Shown here: positions 7,927-18,651 of the stretch, one piece after another
Layout: each line of letters opens with the position of its first letter
Position numbering within the stretch: the stretch's first letter is position 1
DNA from: Hydractinia symbiolongicarpus
Taxonomy: Eukaryota; Cnidaria; Hydrozoa; Anthoathecata; Hydractiniidae
Assembly (NCBI RefSeq): GCF_029227915.1
Contig: NC_079883.1
Span: forward strand, 26,538,001 to 26,602,000
Direction: 5' to 3'
Length of the DNA stretch: 64,000 nucleotides
Position numbers and translations under genes: made by a program
Notes under the pieces: model-generated
Databases searched by the model: none
Told to the model about the DNA's origin: nothing
Seen by the model: the letters and a program-made list of their open reading frames with translations, nothing else

Positions 7927-10599
7927 TTAGGTTGTTATCTCACATATATAAGATACTAGATGTTTTTCTGCAATCATATCAGCTAACCGCTTGTAGAAGG
8001 CTTTGCATTCTTTTGCCATTGCACCATTCGCAGCGAACACCAGTGGTGTGAACGTACCATGTTCAATTTGCAACACCCGTTCGTTGTACTGTCGCTTCTT
8101 CTCTCTTTCGTTCATCTGAAAGAATCTCTTAATTTCTGAACGCCTGTACCTCTGAGCGTGTAGGTTAAAGACCCTTACGTCAAAGAATACTTTTTGGCTA
8201 GGCGTCCAGAAACCGAGAGCACTGATGTAAAGACGTGCTTCCTTCTAGATGTTTGCTGCAATCAGCATTGGCTCCTTCTTTACGTCATGACATACTTCTT
8301 TTAAGAGTGAGGCGGTGATGTCACGCAGTTCGTTGCTTTGCAGGGTGACCATGCCCCCTCTTTTACAAGACAAGGCATGGCAAAGGTCGAATTTTTCACC
8401 ACATACGCATTCTGTCGGGAGTCGCTCGAGGTTCCAGTTATACGTTATTCTGATCCCAAAACTGCTGTTGATTCAGATCGTAGCCCCAGTCTTTAAGGGG
8501 TAGTGTTGTCAGCCAGTTCGAAACGCCACTTTCAAGTTTGCTGTCGTTCAAACGTTTTTCGGCATCCACTATCTTCTATTTCTTCTCGTAGGCTGTCGAG
8601 CTTAGCTTGTTGCTTTTTTCTCCGTTCTGCCTTGATCACTGATCACCTTCTACCTGTGTGTCTAGGATCATGTTCTTTAGATGGAGCGTGACCTGGCAGG
8701 AATTTTCATATTCTTCATTTGCTGTTCGACTAACATCTTTCAAACCAAGGCCTCCAATACGTGGTGGCAGGGACAGGAGTGATCTCTCTCTATCATTAAC
8801 GATATGTCCACCAGTAATTGCTGGGATTAACTGATGTCTAAGGACCTCTTCGAACGGTTGTAAGTAGTTTTCAATCCCTGGGATTGTTCGGAAGAAGTAC
8901 GTCAGCTTATGTTGATATCCAGCAATATAACAGCCGTATGCTGCTTGCGGCTGTGTTGTCGCAATCCGAGAAAGCAGAGAAATTTCATTCACCCATTTTT
9001 CGACCAATTCATTAACGTATTTTCGCTTGTACTGTCCGCTTCCTACCACCGACCCGAGATGTCTTTCTCCTTCAGTGGTTATTTTCACCCCAGTTCCTTC
9101 AAAAATCTCTTTTGCCTCGTCGAACTTCTCTGGCCTCACGATAAGCCACGACTTTGTTGGTTTGGGATGATATCCATATTTTGGCCCACATTGGATGAGA
9201 TTTGACCACCAACTACGAAGTGCGACGAGGCTTCCAGATGCGCTTACATCATCCGCGAACGCCACCATCTTGTTGTTTTGATCCTCAGTTGTTGCAAGTA
9301 GGGGGGATATAGCCATCGCGTAAATAGCCATTCCGAGTGGATTACCTTGTGTTGTGCCCTCTCTTGACAATATTTCTCATTCATTGCGTGTATCGCCGCT
9401 TCACTACCTGCTTCTTGGCCGCACATTTGTGATTTTGAGGAAGCTTCCACCACATCTTTCTTTGTGACACTCATCACGATTTTTCCTGCTATACTCCTGA
9501 GTACTCCACCTACTCCAATAGGCCGTAGTCCTGGTTGTTTGTCCAGTGGGACTAGTCGGGATGCCATTATTGCTTCGAGGGAGTTGTCGTTGATGTTATC
9601 GACGCACATCCTTTTGATAACGTTTGCTAGCGCACTTCTAAGATCGTGTCCAGTGTCGCCATACATCTTCGAGAAAAGTATCTTCCTCCAACCGTCCGCA
9701 TCCATACCAGATGGACCGGAACCCCCTTTCGTCATCTGGGCTGCTTTGAGAACCATTTGATCGTCTATGGATTCAAAACTGATTTGTTCCACTGTGGGAA
9801 TTTCCCCTGGAAGTAGGGCTTCTTCATTTGCCTCTTTTCCATCGGGATGTTTGATTCGCAAAAACTCCATTGTTTCATTGTTTAAGGGTAATATCCCTCC
9901 TTTCATGTTGTTCGTAAGAAGCTTGATTGCACCATTCACGTTACCCTTTTGCATAAGCTCTTTAAATTGTCTTGAAAGAGCTGCCATATCTCTCTTCCCG
10001 TTGTTGGTAGGTAGTCTTGACTGAATCGCTTTCGCTTCTCTGTAAAGTTTTGCAAAGTCTCCCTTTCGCCATGTTTCCAGGCGTCGTTCGAGAGCTTCGA
10101 CGTGGTCTTTACTCTTTGATCTTTTGGATGGTTTCTGTAATAGCAAGGCCGGCATAATGTGTATCAGCCTCAGCGCACAGTTCTTGAGTGGAGAATTCTC
10201 TGTCCACGAATTCAGCAAGCGTGTCGTTTCACGAATGTATGCCTTTCCGGAAGCGCCGTTTGGTAGCATAAATAGATTGCGTTTCCAGAAAACGATTTTT
10301 TCGTAAATCTCTTTAGCACTTTTCTCCATCTCACTACCTTTCGTTTCGGACCACCAGAAAGTTTCCGCAATTTGTTCTTCTTGTCGCGGTGGCAAGTGCT
10401 GCTCGGGTGCAGGGGGCGGCTGGCCAACTTCCTGATTGATTTCATTTCTCGTGCAGTGTCTTAGTTGTTGGATAATTCCACGTTCAGATTTGCATTTCTT
10501 ACCACAATGTTCGCAATTAAATAGACGTTCACTCGTTTGTTCCATCTCTTCTCGGTTAATATTTGGTAAAACTCTTTCTGTATGAAGAATATTTTCCAA
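7927..10599 (-). pseudogene. Non-LTR retrotransposon with N-terminal zinc finger, RT and C-terminal nuclease-like domain
   Basis: This element reads right to left. It begins with a CxxC zinc-finger-like start (FNCEHCGKKC) and a long basic region. The RT follows: 'GGSGPSGMDADGWR', 'PLDKQPGLRPIGVGGVLR', 'GQEAGSEAAIHAM', then 'SREGTTQGNPLGMAIYAMA', 'VAFADDVSASG' (motif C), 'KPTKSWLIV', 'GERHLGSVVGS' and 'IATTQPQAAYGCYIAGYQHKLTYF'. Beyond the ORFs, frames at 8150-8560 give an HC-zinc motif (CVCG...CHALSC) and 'FFDVRVFNLHAQRY', then 'EHGTFTPLVFA' (7927-8115). At about 9360 the frame jumps from 'AMNEKYCQE' straight to 'SREGTTQG', deleting motif A, so the RT is dead. A second relic of this family lies at 62940-63897. 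Confidence 0.85.
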
Positions 10600-10619
10600 T
10601 AGGGCTATTTTACGCTGAA

Positions 10620-12350
10620 AAATATTTCTCCATAGGTAAAATTTTGTTTAATTTTACCGGAGCGACGGTTCAATTTAATTGAAAATGAGATCCTGAATTT
10701 GTTAAAATGCTCCACGACATGAGCAATGTTGTTGTAATCGCCATCTGGTTTAAATAACATAGCAATCAAGCACAAACAAAGTAAAAAGTATTAAATACTG
10801 TACACGCTGTTAGAATCCTGTAGTGGTCATCGGCTTCAATGGAGCTTTCTTTATCTGACATAAATTTCAGGCAGTAAGTTGTGCAAAGCTTTGTACAAAC
10901 ACCAACAGCGTCTCTACTAAACGTTATCATAAGTATGTGCTGTCTAAAATTGTTAGCAATTAAAAATCAGTGACACGTCCATATTTCTTGGGCTCCTCTT
11001 TTCAAACGAAGTTTGTTCGAAGAATCTAATACCTTTTCTAATGTTTTATGAACGCCTTGGTTACCAACTTCTTGACGGAGTACTTTATTGATAATGTCAA
11101 ACATCTGTCGGTCTTTTTTCTTTTAAAATACTATAAACATATCTAGTGTAAGGTTTGTATATGAGAAATGCAAATTTGAATAACTTCTCTAACACGCAGA
11201 CTTTTTAATTAAAACAATTCAATGCTTACTTCTCTTAACTGAATCATCACTAATTAGCGGGTTAAGCAACTTTAGTAGGACATGCGAAATTTTTCAATAG
11301 GCTTTTGCTGTTTTTGTAGGATCCTTGAACCAGTATTGAGCGTTTTTTACACAATCTGGCACTGAAACGTTTCACATTTATTTTCTACACGTATTCATTT
11401 TCGCGCTTAAAATATATCGTAACAAAAGGTAACAAATTAAAAAAAAAGTTTTTTTAAAGTCCTCCTGGAGTGCTCATCGTTCGTTTCTTCGAAACGCAAA
11501 GACTGACCACCAAACCAATGTTTATATAGCTTTTAAATTTTCCGTTCGAAATTATCAAAACCAAGTTAAAATAACCGAGACCAAAAACTTGGTTTCGGTT
11601 ATTTCTAAAAAAACCTGTGTAAATAAGATTCTAACGGTGATATGCGACTTGTATCGAAAACATCTTACTAAACCGACGACGTTTTCGATTTTCTAATAAA
11701 CTTGTACATTTCTAACGATTTTGGGGGACGTAAACATACCTTTCTCCTCGATTTTTTTTCTCTGTCTACATTTCTTGTCTTTGCGGAGGGCCCTAGAATA
11801 AAAAGAAAAACATAACAAGTTTATAATTACTGAAATATGCGGTTTAATGTTACCTTGCAACAACAGTGTTTGTTTAGTATAGAAAACCTTGTTCATTCCT
11901 GAAAAAGCTTTGGTTTGTACTAGACAAAAGTATGAAAACTGGTCTGCCTTTACACACACGCGTGAAGTTAACCATAACCAAAATAGATGAATAAACTGGT
12001 TTTGTGTATGGTCATCACAATATGTGACATTGTCAGGTCATGCTCTTTGTTACCAGTAAAGAAGATTTTAATTTGGGGGGTTTCGTTGTATTACAATCAT
12101 CAGTCAAGATTTAAATTAATTATTTTTTCCGAATTTTGTTGTGGATAAAGTTTCGTAAGAAGAAAGAACTTGTTTTGTTGTTGTTTTTGTGTTTAAGAAG
12201 AGAAAAAAGGAGTGCATTTTGTGGAATAAATTCAGAGAAAACTTATTTTGTGAAGTCTGTAAAATTGTGATTTAAATATAGGGACAATTTTACAGCTTAC
12301 ATTTAAACTTCTCCATTAAAAGTTAAAAGCATATGCCTAGTTGGTATAAA
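10620..12350. other. No gene recognised
   Basis: AT-rich sequence with only short chance frames. A near-perfect 14-bp hairpin (ATAACCGAGACCAA with TTGGTTTCGGTTAT) lies at about 11569-11600. Nothing else stands out. Confidence 0.5.
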
Positions 12351-12369
12351 GCATCCAGACTACAGCATT

Positions 12370-13388
12370 TTACTCCCTTATCAGTATTCTTAACTGTTGC
12401 AGGAACCTTTCTGTTAAGCATGTCCATTATCTGAAAAGGAAAATTGATCTTGTTCTTCTAAAGTGTGACACATAGGTAGAAAAGATGGATTATATGCAAA
12501 ATTTAAACAAATTTAAACTTGCCTGCTCCAGTGTAGGTCTTTCTGATGAATCACAAGTCCGAATTTTCTTTATTATGGGTGATATGAGTTTATAGTCTTA
12601 TATTGTCTTTAGATGATCTACTAAAGGTTTTTTATTGTTCTGTAGCGCTTCTAAAAGCAACGAATCATTATCAACTGGCAAAGCATGCATGCTTGGTCAG
12701 ACAAAATTTCATAGATTGTGATGGACCATGGGTATACATCTGTTTGGTATGTTGGTTTCATCAGTAACCTAGTGCATAGTTCAGGGGTAGTGTAAGTGCC
12801 GTCCCAACACATTGTTTTGTTGTTTTAAATGTTGCTGTGATAGTATTCTTTATGTCAGGTATGTCATCAAAATCTGGTACTTTCACATGGAAATTATTTA
12901 CTGAACCAAAAAGTAACAAATTCGAAGGTTTAAAGTCTTTATGGATAATTTCGAGATCATCCAAACCGGCTGTAGCTTGTTTGATGACATTTATCCTTTC
13001 ATTAAAAATAAAATGATCATTCTCGTTGATAATTGACATCATCTGTCCAACATTGTGCACTCATCTCATCACCAATCAACAACTGACAACTGACAATATT
13101 TACAAATGAATGCAGATAGGTTACAACAAAATCCCTGAAAAGAAGCCACATTTGTATGGCTTAACTACTTGTCCGCTACTTTGGAAAGCCTCTTCTTTGC
13201 GTGCTTCTGTTTCAGAACTTTTACAGCAAATAATTGACTGTCTTTTTTGTGACAATATAAATTGCTGATGCACCTTCACTGATCTTGTCAGAAAACGTCA
13301 ATGGCAGGTTTGTTTTATAAAGTTTAAGGATCTCTTGAATTGCATCACACTCCGTTGGATTAAATAAAATTGTACCTTCATTGTAGTT
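12370..13388 (-). pseudogene. Decayed protein kinase gene
   Basis: Reading leftwards from a 3' splice site (tattttag) at 13389, the fragments follow kinase order: a glycine-loop-like 'ISEGASAIYIV', the Lys strand 'LFAVKVLK' after a one-base shift in an A run, 'LSHTNVASFQGFC', the catalytic loop 'IIHKDFKPSNLLLF' (HRD reads HKD), 'VKVPDFDD' (DFG reads DFD), 'TYQTDVYPWSITIYEIL' (subdomain IX), and 'SSERPTLEQ' (subdomain XI Arg). After LEQ a gcaagt donor and a ccttttcag acceptor bound an intron of about 90 bases. The catalytic Asp and Lys are present, but several stops and shifts argue against function. The kinase family is not assignable. Confidence 0.7.
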
Positions 13389-13877
13389 CTAAAATATACA
13401 AATATTTTTAATGTCAAGACAATTTATTTCCCACAAAATGCCTATTCTTTCTTTATGAACCAACAAGTAAAAACACAAATTTAGAACCACAAAAAGCGAA
13501 ATAATATTATCATAATTGAACAACTCAATTGAAAAAGTTGCTCTTCTGTTGCACTGTGAATCTTAGTTGTCATAAGTAGACTTACAGCCTTCTGAGTCCT
13601 ATCTAGTTACATAATGAACCTATAATATCAATGCAGTAGTGTGTGATAATGATTTAAATAAAAAACTTTTTTTCTTTTTTTTCTTTTTTTTTTTAATTTT
13701 ATCTTGAAGGTTTTTTGTAATTTGAGGTTGATATTTACAAGTTTTGCAATTACCTGTTTTGTCTTAGACTCTTAGAGTTTTTGTTTGTATTTAATTGCAA
13801 TAACTTCTAAAAAATATGATAACATTTAGCCAGAAAAATATAAGCTGTTATGCAAAGCACTTATATAAATGACATAC

Positions 13878-14059
13878 TTTTTCATGCCATGGTAAATTAT
13901 TTTCTCCATAAAAGTATAAAATTTCTTTCCCAGGCCTAATATCTCTCTGTTCGAAAAAGCACAGTGGGTGTGATTATGATATGCAAACACTTTCTTCGTT
14001 ACAGCATTGGTGAAATATTTAAAATCATTAACCAACCAAACCAAATGGTAGCAGCAAGC
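13878..14059 (-). CDS. Possible coding exon upstream of the kinase remnant
   Basis: An open frame of about 60 codons is bounded by a plausible acceptor (atattatatttag) and a strong donor (gtatgt). The translation ('FTNAVTKKVFAYHNHTHCAFSN') is not recognised. Its phase does not join simply to the kinase exon at 13388, so it may belong to another gene or be chance. Confidence 0.3.
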
Positions 14060-14179
14060 CTAAATATAATATATATAATTTATAAAACTAAAGCTTTTTA
14101 AAGTCAATCCTCCACATTAAAAACACAGTGATAAGAAAAATATATCAAAAACTTTTGGCAGATTATAAAAATGAGCATC

Positions 14180-14420
14180 TCTTTAATAATAGCCGTATTC
14201 CGTCTGTCTGAGTGTCCGTGAAAGACGCGTCCTGTAACGGAAACACGAAATTTTTAAAATGCGCACTAATACCAAATGCGATATATTTTTAACAAATTTG
14301 TTTTTCCCGCTCGACGTAGAATACATTCACGACGCCTAACTCTTTAAAAAACAATCCAAGTTTTTCGAGGCCGGACCTACAAAGACCATTTTGATTTTGA
14401 AAATGGTCATGTGTGATCAG
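14180..14420 (+). repeat. Interspersed repeat with 'aatagccgtattccgtctgtctg'-type end
   Basis: The start 'taatagccgtattccgtctg' recurs in related form at 41141 (+) and, reverse-complemented, at about 53320-53340. It is probably a non-autonomous element family. Right ends are not determined. Confidence 0.4.
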
Positions 14421-15830
14421 TGCATGAGGATTGTGGTAGACCTGTTTGACTTTTTTATCTTCTAAAAGCTTTATATTTTTGTAATATTTGTTTTTTGTTT
14501 GTTTTCAATGTTAGAATGAATATATTGTCACGTTTTTTAGCCACGTGCAGATCCTAAACGCACCAGTTTAGGATGTTTGGATAGAAATGAAGATTTTAAA
14601 GGTTAGCTAGCTAGAGTCTTACTTCTTACTATTCTATATGGTATAAGAGCTTTTTATCCTAGGCAACATTTACTTTTATGTTATGTGACTATTTAGCTAG
14701 CTAGCTAGCTAGTTTCTTAGCTAAACCTCTGGGTAAAAAGTGAGAGTATAAAAATGCAGTTTGGCTACACCAATATTCTTAAGCAATAATTCTTATGATA
14801 AATGCAGTCAGTTTGCTAGGTAGCTACACCTTTTCTTATTTTCCTGAAAACCTTTTCTGCAAATAAAATGGCGGAGCGATTGACTTGGACAGGTAACGAC
14901 AGGCTGTTCCCTGTCTTTTTATGTAAACCGAAGTTGCAATGAAGTTATTTTGTAAAAGAGAATTACGCTTATACACATTTTCAGCTCTGTTTAACTATAC
15001 TAAGCACTTAGCCCAGTGTTAACAACAAACAGTTTTTTTTGGAAAACGCTCTTACGCCAATGCGCATGTGCGACATAGTTTACATGTACTTCTGAGGGGT
15101 CAGCCCACTGGGGCAATCAATTTTTAAACTTTCTTGGGAATCACACCTGTACAGATGAGCAACACTATTTACCTGAACTAACCGCTCAGCCCTGTGTTAG
15201 CAATGGACTTTTTATCGTGTTATTATTTAAACAGAGTCTGCCAGAATTTTTTTTTTAAAAGGATATTAAACCTATACGCCTGTGAAATAGCGTTTAACTG
15301 TACTAAGCACTCGGCTCGGTGTCACAATTAATTTTTTACCTTTACAAAAACTTATTCTGCAGAATAAAATAATATTACCCATTGTTTTTGTTATGACGGA
15401 GTAACAACGGTTTGTGAACTCTGTTTTAATTCAGCTTTTGTTGCGGGAAAGTTATTTTTTGAAAAATATGTTACAGTCGCAACACAATGGTGTGTGCTCT
15501 TCACTTGATTTACAACATACTGCATACCCGTAATAAAGTCATCCACCTCACCGGGTTGCAAAGTTTGCGGTTCTTATTAAGGGCTCTTCAAAGCGTTCAA
15601 CAACAGTTACTTGTGACTTAACCCGGCGTTTCGACGCTGGCTTTCTTGCAATGCAGTATGAAAAAGGACAGGCGAACTTGTGTATTTTTTCATGGGTTAT
15701 GGGTATTGATGATCACTTATCAAGATTATGTGTAAAGGACATAATTTGTGTTAAACTAAAAGTTCAGTACCTACGGCATATCTGTCTTACCCGAGTCACA
15801 CAACAGAGTAGGACAGATGAAAAGTTATAG
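14420..15830. other. No gene recognised; short TAGC-type tandem repeats
   Basis: Contains a (tagc)n run near 14694-14712 and smaller ones around 14604. No coding similarity seen. Confidence 0.45.
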
Positions 15831-15834
15831 ATGA

Positions 15835-16113
15835 AAGAAATGTCTAGTTCCTGCTGAAGACTGTTCGCAGACCTTTTATGAGGTGACTCAGCTAGATATT
15901 TTGGGTACCTTGGTTCAGGAAAATGAGTCGAAATCTTTGTACCCTTTACAGAAGTCCTGTCCTACTCTCTCTGTCTGTTTGTTTGTTTAATTTTTGTGCC
16001 AATTACCTCCTTGGAAAAAGGAAGAATCGTGTTCCTTTATATGAACATATTCTTTAGAGGAGCAAAACCTCTAGAATTTAATTTTTAAGACTTAACTGGT
16101 CGAGTTTATCATT
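15835..16113 (+). repeat. USP-retrotransposon copy 4: isolated 3' end
   Basis: It matches 1318-1569: the three-way-junction RNA (atgtctag with ctagatat, a CTG-ttcg-CAG hairpin, ACCT/AGGT), the gggtac/gtaccc hairpin, the terminal mini-stem, AGAGG/CCTCT and a 'ttatcattg' end. No coding part precedes it, as expected for a 5'-truncated insertion. It supplies informative compensatory changes relative to copies 1 and 5. Confidence 0.65.
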
Positions 16114-16134
16114 GTGCGTGCACTTTGTAATTTT

Positions 16135-17010
16135 CATTCTTAACGCAGCATTCCACCAGTTAGAACTAGACGAGTCTTGCAGATATATAACAGCGTTCCG
16201 CACACAACAAGATAATGCAGTACAAACGATTAATATTTGGTGCAAATAGTGCTTCAGAGGAACTACAACATACGATCCAATCAATACTTTCAGACATAAA
16301 CGGTGCAGACAATATTGCCGATGACATACCAGTTTACGCAACAACGACAGAAGAACATGACAGAATCTTGACACAAGTGTTTAAGAGACTATCGGATAAG
16401 GGAATAACATTAAACTTACACAAATGCTTGTTTGACTAACATAACCTTGAGTATTTCGGCGGCGTGTTTTCAGCAGAGGCGATGAGACCAAGTCCGACAA
16501 AAATTAACAGTCTTTTAAACGTGAACCGAACTACAGACGTCAAATCATTAAGAAGCTTTTTGGGGATGATTAATTATTTAAAAAGATTCATTCAGAACTA
16601 CAGTACCATTACTTATCCTCTCCGACGTTTAATGCAAAAAAATGTAAAATTTGAGTGGAATACAGAATGCCAAGAAGCGTTTGTAACTTTGCAACAACAT
16701 TATCCGAAAAGTCGTGTCTGTCATACTTTGACGAAAACAAAGAAACACTCGTGTTCTGCAATTGTAAGAAAAATGTCATAGATGATATCTTACTCTTCAA
16801 GATCACTTACGCAACCGAAAATGACTCCCAGATAGAACGGAAATGTTTAGCAGCGACTTATGCATTTGAAAAAAACATTTTGTACCTTTACAGAAAGCAC
16901 TTCGCACTTTTTAGTGACAAGAAAGCATTAGTAAATATACTGTCCCAAATCAATCCCAAATCAACACCGCCCCCGCGAATTGAACGAATGATGTTGCGTC
17001 TACAGAGATA
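16135..17010 (+). pseudogene. Ty3/gypsy pol fragment (RT and RNase H)
   Basis: It starts just after the motif A Asp ('NAAFHQLELDESCRYITAF'). Then follow 'KRLIFGANSASEELQ', the catalytic 'IADDIPVYA', 'LNLHKCLF', 'KSLRSFLGMINYLKRFI', RNase H pieces, and 'RIERMMLRLQRYNFI'. These are standard gypsy pol landmarks. Both ends are abrupt: copy 4's terminus lies on the left and the restriction-like endonuclease of copy 5 on the right. Several frame changes are present. Confidence 0.85.
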
Positions 17011-17489
17011 CAACTTCATTCCGGCCGGTCAATCACCATTTAAGAAGAGACATACAAAGTGTCCAGGCCTTTTTCACCTTCCTTTTGATTGGAAAATACT
17101 GTCAGATTTAGATTCCGTTTTAGTTGTTCCACCATACATTGCAATAACACAACTACGCACAGACGTGTTATTAATATCCAGTTCTTCCAAAAATGTAATT
17201 ATGGTAGAACTGACTTGTCCATGTGAAGAGAACACGGAATATTGGCACAAACGAAAGTTTAACATATATTCCTTACTTTCTTATGCTATGAAAAACAATG
17301 GATGGATCGTGCATTTCTTTGCCATTGAGGTGGGTGCAAGGGGTTTCTGTTCAGAATCAGTAAGGACCTGTTTTCGTTGCCTTGGTTTCCCTACAAACCT
17401 TTACGTTCCCTATTAAAATCCCTAACTTTTACCTCCATGGGTGCTTCTTTTTACATCTGGATGTCTCGAAGTTATACCACTTGGGTTGA
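16655..17489 (+). CDS. Chimeric ORF: gypsy RNase H fused in frame to restriction-like endonuclease (copy 5)
   Basis: One open frame (16655-17416, 253 codons) runs from gypsy RNase H into the endonuclease of the USP retrotransposon with the junction inside 'RYNFIPAGQSP'. The endonuclease part is the best preserved in the window: 'VVPPYIAITQLRTDVLLIS', 'NVIMVELTCPCEENTEYW', 'RKFNIYSLL', 'NNGWIVHFFAIEVGARGF' and 'CFRCLGFP'. A short duplication near 17393-17420 then shifts the frame. Without it the frame would end at TGA 17487-17489, 53 bases into the USP ORF. It is unlikely to be a functional fusion. Confidence 0.75.
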
Positions 17490-18260
17490 GCCTGAAAAGG
17501 TTCCAATCATTCCTGAAGTTTCTTCTGTTACAAATATGGAATGTAAGATATCAAAAACCCTTGAGAAATCTTCCGCAAGTCACACAAAATCATATAAAAT
17601 CAAAAACCCCGAAAAACTTGCTACAAGGTCTTCCAAAACAACAGTCGCATTGTCATCTAACCCTGATTTTAGGAATAGCGGTCTAAAAAACTTGGGAAAC
17701 ACATGTTATGCAAACTCCATCTTACAATGTTTTTATAACCTTCCAAAAGTTCAAGAAGCCATTTCTGTCAGCAAAACAACCTCAAAGTTAGGCGAAGCAT
17801 TTGTAGGTGTTCTTCAAAGTTTGGCTGTTTCTAGAAATCCAGTTGATCCCTCCCATTTTTTGCGTGCTGTGAAACATCATATCTCAGCTGCGAAGGGAAG
17901 TGCATTTAATATCTTTTCTCATTCCCCGAGGTTCTTGAAAATCTCTTACCTGGTCTGTCATGAGACTTTCCATTTCTTGGAAGTCTTTTTAATATTGGCA
18001 TCAAGACATCAACCACTTGCAATTCATGTCATATTACCAGCTACTCAGAAGTTATAGCACCATGCATCCAACTTTCTCTGCAATCTTCGTTACAATCTTC
18101 CTTAGATAATTTCTTTAAAAGCGAGGAGTTGTCAGACACTAATGCCTACTTCTGTCATTTTGCAACGCTCATCAAACGGTTCTAGTTGAAAAAGAGGTAT
18201 TGTCGTGCGGCTCCCATCTCATTTTACAGCTAAAACGTTTAACCAGTGCAAAAAATTTAC
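17437..18260 (+). pseudogene. USP-retrotransposon copy 5: start of the ubiquitin-specific protease ORF
   Basis: ATG 17437 opens a frame (to 18057) that overlaps the end of the endonuclease frame in a different register. After a variable linker of about 85 residues comes the peptidase C19 Cys box 'GLKNLGNTCYANSILQCF' at about 17680-17735, with the nucleophile in NTCYAN. It is followed by 'LPKVQEAI' and 'NPVDPSHFLRAV'. Frame breaks follow, but bases 18060-18250 still match the zinc-ribbon and 'ILQLKR' part of copy 1. The match ends at about 18250; the C-terminal His box is missing. The 3' UTR of the same element appears at 22582, beyond the DIRS-like element. Confidence 0.85.
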
Positions 18261-18651
18261 CCCAAACTGGATTTTTTAAAGGAGACAATTTTGCGATCCA
18301 TCATGTTATTAGCTAACTTTCAAAATCTGATAATACACAACTTTAAATTGACAAATAATAACTACAATTGCTGTCAATAATACAAAATCAATGAATGAGG
18401 ATTGTACTTTAATTTAGAGTTATAGCAGTAATAGCACTATCAATTGTTAGTGGCAGAAGCTGATAACAGTGCGTGGCGAAGTTTTAAATAATCGACAATA
18501 GAACTCTGAAAAGTGTTAGGAGGGGTATAGTTGGCAAACATATAGATGTGTGGATAAGACTGCTAAACAATATTATATATTCAATATGTGGACGTAATGT
18601 CCCAAATTTTTGTGATGCCGTTGAGTCCTGCAATCCGCGAGGAACATTCTA

